DNA of 17,200 nt from Kiritimatiellota bacterium (GTDB lineage: Bacteria; Verrucomicrobiota; Kiritimatiellia; JAAZAB01): positions 1 through 17,200 of the forward strand of contig VSJD01000208.1 of NCBI GenBank assembly GCA_008636095.1, given 5' to 3'. The translations under genes were made by a program, and so were the position numbers. A model generated the notes under the pieces. The model was given only the letters and a program-made list of their open reading frames with translations, made no database searches and was not told where the DNA came from. Shown piece after piece: positions 13,721 through 17,200 of this stretch. Each line of letters begins with the position of its first letter. The stretch's first letter is position 1.

Positions 13721-14934
13721 GAAATTACACCTATCGCGCGCGTAACCTCACCGGCCGAATTGTCGAAGGGACGATTCGGGCAAACGACCAGAACGCCGCC
13801 TATGAGCAGTTGACGGAAGACAAGCTCATCCCCGTCGAAATTCTTCCGGTAACCGCGTCTACGGAAAATGCAATGTCCCGCCTGTTTTTCGAGCGGATTA
13901 GGGATGAAGATGTTATCCTGTTCACCCGCCAGTTGAGTACCATGTTGAAAGCTGGTATTCCCATCGTCCAGACCATGGAGATTTTGCGGGATCAGATCGA
14001 GAATAAGAGGTTTAAACAGATTCTTTCCGGTGTGAGTCGGACCCTGACCGCCGGATCCCGCCTGTCGGAGGCCATGTCGGAATATCCCAATGTCTTTGCG
14101 CGGGAATACGTGAGCATCGTCGTGTCCGGCGAGACCGGCGGAGACCTGGTGAAAGCGCTGTCCAGCATTGCGCAGTGGATGGAACGTGAATTGGAAATCC
14201 GCACGGCAATCAAGTCGGCCCTGCGCTATCCGCTCATGGTTTGTATTGCCTTGATCATGGCCGCCATCATCATGTTGACCTTCGTGATTCCCAAGTTCGC
14301 GGCGTTTTTCGTCAATTCCACCGTTGCCTTGCCCCTGCCGACGCGCATACTCCTCGCCGGTAGTAACCTGCTTCAGCATTCCTGGCCGATTCTCCTTGGG
14401 ATGGCCATTATAATCGGGGTTGGTACGGTGTTCCTCATGCGGGTCAAATCGGTTCGCTTGCAGATTGATAAAATAAAGTTTCATATGCGACTCTTCGGTC
14501 CGGTCTATACCAAGATTGTCGTTGCCCGGTTCGGCCGGATATTCGCGATGCTGGTGCGTAACGGTGTGCCCGTGCTGAAGGCGCTGGAAATCGCCCCCAC
14601 CGTTGTGGCCAATACATTTTTTCAGAAACTGCTGGTCAATGTGAGGCAGTTCATCCAGGATGGCAACACCATTGCCGACGCCTTTTTAAACGAAATGCCC
14701 ATATTCCCGCCGATGGTGACCAGCCTCATTGCCGTGGGCGAAAAAACAGGCAGTCTGGACGACATGCTGGACCAGGTGGTTGATTTTTACGACATGGAGA
14801 TCAATTATACACTGAAAAACATGACGACAATGATTGAACCGATCATTACCGTGGTCATTGGCGCAGGCGCACTCTTCCTGGCTCTGTCAATTTTTCTGCC
14901 CATTTGGAATATGTCCCAGGCCTTGACCAGATAG
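13717..14934 (+). CDS. pilC: Type IV pilus inner-membrane platform protein (PilC/GspF/MshG)
   Basis: The 405-residue protein forms the membrane base on which the assembly ATPase acts. The N-terminal segment YTYRARNLTGRIVEGTI (4-20) matches the family opening. Two T2SSF repeats follow (about 66-188 and 269-390), with the signatures FTRQLSTMLKAGIPIVQ and FGRIFAMLVRNGVPVLKAL, and GETGGDL / GEKTGSLDDML later in each. Membrane segments are at about 170-195, 220-241 and 371-396. Length and topology are normal for PilC. The start overlaps the preceding stop by 4 bases. No PilT retraction ATPase occurs in the window. Confidence 0.96.
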   Translation: MRNYTYRARNLTGRIVEGTIRANDQNAAYEQLTEDKLIPVEILPVTASTENAMSRLFFERIRDEDVILFTRQLSTMLKAGIPIVQTMEILRDQIENKRFKQILSGVSRTLTAGSRLSEAMSEYPNVFAREYVSIVVSGETGGDLVKALSSIAQWMERELEIRTAIKSALRYPLMVCIALIMAAIIMLTFVIPKFAAFFVNSTVALPLPTRILLAGSNLLQHSWPILLGMAIIIGVGTVFLMRVKSVRLQIDKIKFHMRLFGPVYTKIVVARFGRIFAMLVRNGVPVLKALEIAPTVVANTFFQKLLVNVRQFIQDGNTIADAFLNEMPIFPPMVTSLIAVGEKTGSLDDMLDQVVDFYDMEINYTLKNMTTMIEPIITVVIGAGALFLALSIFLPIWNMSQALTR

Positions 14935-14950
14935 GTGCAGTAATGGGTAA

Positions 14951-15090
14951 TCGAATGCATAGGAATTACAATCCTTTGCAGTTCTCTCCCGACCTCTCGG
15001 AGAGTCGGAATCGAACCGCCACTATACCAGATCGGTGTAGGGGCTGTTCGATAGAACGGCTTAGTTGCCGAATACCTAACTCGTTTAAGG
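14951..15090 (+). repeat. Three-copy intergenic element, copy C (diverged)
   Basis: The left end is TCGAATGCATAGGAATT then ACAATCC (14951-14974). The right end is TTAGTTGCCGAATACCTAA (15061-15079) followed by a degraded TCGTTTAA. The centre contains the palindrome CCGACCTC...GAGAGTCGG (14989-15008). It begins 16 bases after the pilC stop, the same placement as copy A behind the kinase. Confidence 0.6.
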
Positions 15091-15120
15091 TAATGTTGTT
15101 GTGATATTTGTTTTTATGTA

Positions 15121-15148
15121 TTGACAAATTTGTGCAATATGCCATTAT
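15121..15148 (+). promoter_or_regulatory. Candidate promoter upstream of pilin
   Basis: A perfect TTGACA (15121-15126) is followed after 16 bases by CATTAT (15143-15148, four of six matches to TATAAT) in an AT-rich patch. Transcription would start near 15155, about 325 bases before the pilin ATG. It would give pilin a long leader or serve a separate small transcript. Confidence 0.45.
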
Positions 15149-15414
15149 GTTCTATGAAGAGTAACAGTATAAACGGTGTCCGGTGGTATTGTGGACGCTC
15201 AGGGAAGGAGGTGTCGTTAGTAAATTTGTTCCGAGGGATGGTATCAGTCAAGGAGCGCCAGCCATTGGGCATGGCTCCATAATATCCGTGCGGATCAAGT
15301 GCGGCTCAAACCAGGCCATGTGCCATACCAGGGTTGCATGAAGGATCCGCTCGCGGGACTGAACTATCCAAGTCCGAATCAATAAACAAGAAGGCCGGCC
15401 GCAGGATCAGTCAT

Positions 15415-15438
15415 GCCTTAGGCAGATCCGCCTAAGGC
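15415..15438. repeat. Hairpin in the pilin leader
   Basis: GCCTTAGGC and GCCTAAGGC form a perfect 9-bp stem around AGATCC, ending 42 bases before the pilin start. The loop and 3' arm (GATCCGCCTAAGGCGG) match the palindrome nested in element copy B, so it is a dispersed repeat. It may also stabilise the 5' side of the pilin message. Confidence 0.7.
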
Positions 15439-15479
15439 GGAAAATGATGTTTGCTAGAACCGGTCGAAGGGAAAACATC

Positions 15480-15854
15480 ATGAAATCGAATGCATTCACA
15501 CTGATCGAGTTAGTGGTCGTGATCGTCATCCTGGGTATCCTGGCGGCCATTGCGATCCCGAAGTATCTTGATATAACCGAGCGAGCCAGAGAGGCGGCTG
15601 ATCGGTCTCAGTTGGCCTCTCTAAGAACCGCAACGCACATGCTGTATGCCAATAATATCCTGACCAACATGGTGAAGAATGCCAGCAATGGATGGTGGCC
15701 GACGTCGAACGCAGTATTGGCTAGTCTGACGAAGACGAACGTGACGTGGAAATCGGATCTTTACACATCAACGAACAACTTTGTCAAGTATACCCAGCCC
15801 AGCGGCACATGGGGGTTATATACTGTAGCAGCGACGAACGACCTTGGGGAATAA
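15480..15854 (+). CDS. Type IV pilin / pseudopilin-like major subunit
   Basis: The 124-residue prepilin has a five-residue leader MKSNA followed by FTLIELVVVIVILGILAAI, the class III signal recognised by prepilin peptidase. Glu5 of the mature protein is present; the -1 residue is Ala rather than the usual Gly. The helix continues to about residue 60, followed by a small Thr/Asn/Trp-rich globular part (WWPTSNAVLASLTKTN). There is no Cys pair. The ATG at 15480 has GAAGGG about 8 bases upstream; a longer in-frame opening from 15444 would bury the leader. A strong terminator follows, so it is probably expressed as its own abundant transcript. Confidence 0.92.
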   Translation: MKSNAFTLIELVVVIVILGILAAIAIPKYLDITERAREAADRSQLASLRTATHMLYANNILTNMVKNASNGWWPTSNAVLASLTKTNVTWKSDLYTSTNNFVKYTQPSGTWGLYTVAATNDLGE

Positions 15855-15883
15855 TGACGGGGTCGTTGTCATAGTTCTATTCG

Positions 15884-15923
15884 GCGTGAGGGGGAGAAAT
15901 CTCCCCCTTACGTCATTTTTTTT
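15884..15923 (+). terminator. Intrinsic terminator of the pilin gene
   Basis: AGGGGGAGA (15889-15897) pairs with TCTCCCCCT (15900-15908), extended by a few more pairs on the outside. Eight T residues (15916-15923) start three bases beyond the extended stem. It lies 30 bases after the pilin stop and just before the regulator 2 ribosome region, so it separates pilin from regulator 2 and pilM. Confidence 0.85.
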
Positions 15924-15948
15924 GGTGCGGGGGTGGGGGCAAAGCGTG

Positions 15949-16344
15949 ATGTCGCTTGGCAAAAAAATTCTGATAGTCGAGGATGAGCCTGATTTTAGAG
16001 TGGCGCTTCGCATGCGCTTGGAAGCCAATGGCTACGATATCATTGAGGCCGACGATGGGGTCAGGGGCCTTGATGCGGTCAGGCAGCAAAATCCAGATCT
16101 GATTATCCTCGATGTAATGTTGCCCAGGATGAATGGGTTCAAAGTGGCTCGGCTATTGAAGTATTCCGCGAAATACAAGAATGTTCCGCTGATGATGTTG
16201 ACCGTCATGTCCCAGGAAAGTGATCGCAAGATGGGGCGGGAGGTCGGTGCGGATGCCTATTTGACAAAACCCTATCAACCGCAGGAATTGCTCGATACGA
16301 TCTCGACCCTTGTCTCGCGGCAACCTGCTTTCACAAGTAGTTAG
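15949..16344 (+). CDS. Single-domain response regulator 2 (CheY-like), paralogue of regulator 1
   Basis: The 131-residue protein is a lone receiver domain with E11, D12, phospho-acceptor D55 (LIILDVMLP), T85 and K107 (YLTKPY). By eye it is about two thirds identical to regulator 1 along its whole length, with the same ALRMRLEANGY and KVARLLK blocks. The two differ after the YLTKPY motif and near T85 (LTVMSQES against LTARAQQT). The ATG follows a G-rich stretch (GGGGG ending about 9 bases upstream). The final Ser-Ser codons and TAG stop lie in heptad array 4. It lies between pilin and pilM, so both regulators are embedded in the pilus locus. Confidence 0.92.
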   Translation: MSLGKKILIVEDEPDFRVALRMRLEANGYDIIEADDGVRGLDAVRQQNPDLIILDVMLPRMNGFKVARLLKYSAKYKNVPLMMLTVMSQESDRKMGREVGADAYLTKPYQPQELLDTISTLVSRQPAFTSS

Positions 16345-16428
16345 TAGTCAGAAGACAGAATCCTGAATTCCGGCTTCTGGCATGGCTGGCCTCATTCTGA
16401 ATTCTGACTACTGAATCCTGTCTTCCTT
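16336..16428. repeat. Inverted heptad array 4 (AGTCAGA/TTCTGAC family)
   Basis: The left arm reads AGTAGTT, AGTAGTC, AGAAGAC, AGAATCC, TGAATTC (16336-16370). The right arm reads ATTCTGA, ATTCTGA, CTACTGA, ATCCTGT, CTTCCTT (16394-16428). Period 7 holds throughout, and the arms are inverted around a 23-base centre. It occupies nearly all of the space between regulator 2 and pilM and carries the regulator 2 stop codon. Confidence 0.85.
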
Positions 16429-16445
16429 ATGAGAGTAGTTACATC

Positions 16446-17200
16446 ATGACTATGTTGTCGTTTAATTCCGAGCGCAGAGCCGGTTTGGAGTGCGGGTCAA
16501 CCGGCGCCAAGATGGTCGTGCTGGTTCGTCGTCCCGACTCTCCAGAGGTCGGGAGCGCCTTCCAGGTCGAGCATATCTTTCTTGAAGAAGTCCTCTTTGA
16601 GTCGCGGATCAAAGGCAAAGCCCGCCCGCCTTTGGACGTAGCCCGCCAGCTTCTAATTCATAAAAATCTTTCCGGATGTAAAACAATCTTTATCGCCAAC
16701 GGTGCGATGGAATGTTGCTTTGTCATTCTGCCGAAGATGGGCAAGGCCGAGACCGACGGCGCGATGTTACTGCAGGCCAAGAAGCTCGTTTCCTGGGAAA
16801 GCGAAAAGCCGATGATGGCTTTTGCCGGATCCGATTTTCTCCGGGAGCGCGTGGGATATCTTGTCGGACTGGCCGATTGGAAAGCCGTCAAAGCCTGGGG
16901 GCGGTTGATTGAAAATAGTGGCGGATTAATAGACGATGTCACTCTGGCTGCATGTGCCTATCAGGCTTTGGCGCGGTGCCAGCGCTGGGCCGATGAATTC
17001 CCAGTTTTTTTGGTGGCCGACATGGGCGCCACCGCTTCTTGTTTCTATATCCTGGACCGTCAGGCCGTGAAATTCATGCGCAAAGTACCGGTGGGCGGGG
17101 ATGCTATAACCAAGATTCTAACGACCGTGGTGTCAACCGACGGCGGACCGATTCAATTGACCGACCTTGAAGCCGAAGATGTAAAAATCACCGGCTATCT
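16446..17200 (+). CDS. pilM: PilM-like actin-fold pilus assembly protein (cut by window edge)
   Basis: The frame is open from the ATG at 16446 to the window end (251 full codons). The N-terminal RAGLECGSTGAKMVVLVRR (11-29) matches the first phosphate-binding loop of the actin-like fold (GIDIGSSSVKAVEL in PilM). FLVADMGATASCFYILD (188-204) matches the second loop. MRKVPVGGDAITKIL (211-225) matches the conserved R-x-v-P-V-G-G-d-x-I-T segment. PilM is cytoplasmic, binds ATP and the PilN N-terminus, and begins the pilMNOPQ alignment complex, so pilN and pilO are expected beyond the right edge. The ribosome site is weak. Residues 30-36 are encoded by a palindrome also found upstream of pilin. Confidence 0.85.
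   Translation, partial: MTMLSFNSERRAGLECGSTGAKMVVLVRRPDSPEVGSAFQVEHIFLEEVLFESRIKGKARPPLDVARQLLIHKNLSGCKTIFIANGAMECCFVILPKMGKAETDGAMLLQAKKLVSWESEKPMMAFAGSDFLRERVGYLVGLADWKAVKAWGRLIENSGGLIDDVTLAACAYQALARCQRWADEFPVFLVADMGATASCFYILDRQAVKFMRKVPVGGDAITKILTTVVSTDGGPIQLTDLEAEDVKITGY
16533..16553. repeat. Palindrome inside pilM shared with element copy C
   Basis: CCCGACTCTCCAGAGGTCGGG pairs CCCGAC-type ends with GTCGGG. Its reverse complement matches positions 14988-15009 except for one extra base in the loop and the last base. It is 21 bases long (7 codons, PDSPEVG), so the pilM frame is kept. Confidence 0.7.

Larger units (their letters stand above)
14935..15479. other. 545-base gap between pilC and pilin
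   Basis: This stretch holds element copy C, a possible promoter at 15121-15148, and a hairpin at 15415-15438. It also holds a 42-codon open frame (15154-15282) without a ribosome site. The segment 15285-15410 shows no gene, repeat or strong structure that I can see. Its base composition is more AT-rich than neighbouring genes. A small RNA or a long pilin leader is possible but unproven. Confidence 0.6.

Noticed and set aside
13348..14484. A 378-codon open frame on the minus strand opposite pilC
   Set aside because: It is antisense to a clear PilC with family motifs; its translation is rich in His, Gln and Arg without any domain, so it is a shadow frame.
15154..15282. A 42-codon gene annotated as a firm CDS
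   Set aside because: There is no ribosome site and no recognisable family; it is kept only as a testable idea in the findings.
15318..15345. Possible sigma-54 promoter for pilin (GTGCC...TTGCA)
   Set aside because: The spacing between the GG and GC dinucleotides does not fit the -24/-12 rule; no other candidate with correct spacing was seen in the leader.

Overview
The window is bacterial, with moderately high GC, and is a single chromosomal stretch with no plasmid, phage or transposase gene. Three traits suggest the PVC superphylum (Kiritimatiellota, Lentisphaerota or Verrucomicrobiota type). The prepilin leader has Ala instead of Gly before FTLIE. A RecD2-type helicase is present. Intergenic regions are full of short heptad arrays and palindromes. 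This placement is an inference, not a proof.

Left part (1-4447). A truncated acyl-CoA dehydrogenase gene runs off the left edge on the minus strand, behind a near-consensus promoter. Upstream of it, also on the minus strand, lie recD2 and a single-pass membrane/coiled-coil protein of unknown function. A class II tRNA-Leu with anticodon AAG and the nucleotide-sanitising enzyme gene rdgB are on the plus strand.

Middle part (4551-8082). A minus-strand operon reads pyrK, pyrD (the two subunits of NAD-dependent class 1B dihydroorotate dehydrogenase), then a 537-residue membrane-anchored protein of unknown function.

Right part (8318-17200). A plus-strand type IV pilus (or MSHA/type II-like) assembly locus is interleaved with its own signalling genes. 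The order is hybrid REC-kinase-REC, single-domain response regulator 1, assembly ATPase (PilB/MshE), ExeA/MshM-like AAA ATPase, small two-TM protein, PilC/GspF platform protein, pilin, response regulator 2 (a close paralogue of the first) and PilM, truncated by the right edge. The kinase and the two CheY-like regulators look like a phosphorelay serving pilus assembly or use. PilB, PilC, PilM and pilin form the core of the machine.

The most unusual content is repetitive DNA. (1) Four inverted pairs of 7-bp-period arrays sit at gene borders. They supply stop codons (recD2, pyrK, regulator 2), a coded tail (pyrK) and, in one case, the -35 box of a promoter. (2) A fifth heptad array plus three palindromes is read in frame inside the membrane protein gene. 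(3) A three-copy, same-orientation intergenic element with conserved ends and unrelated palindrome-rich centres occurs only in the pilus locus. (4) One palindrome is shared between a non-coding copy and the pilM reading frame.
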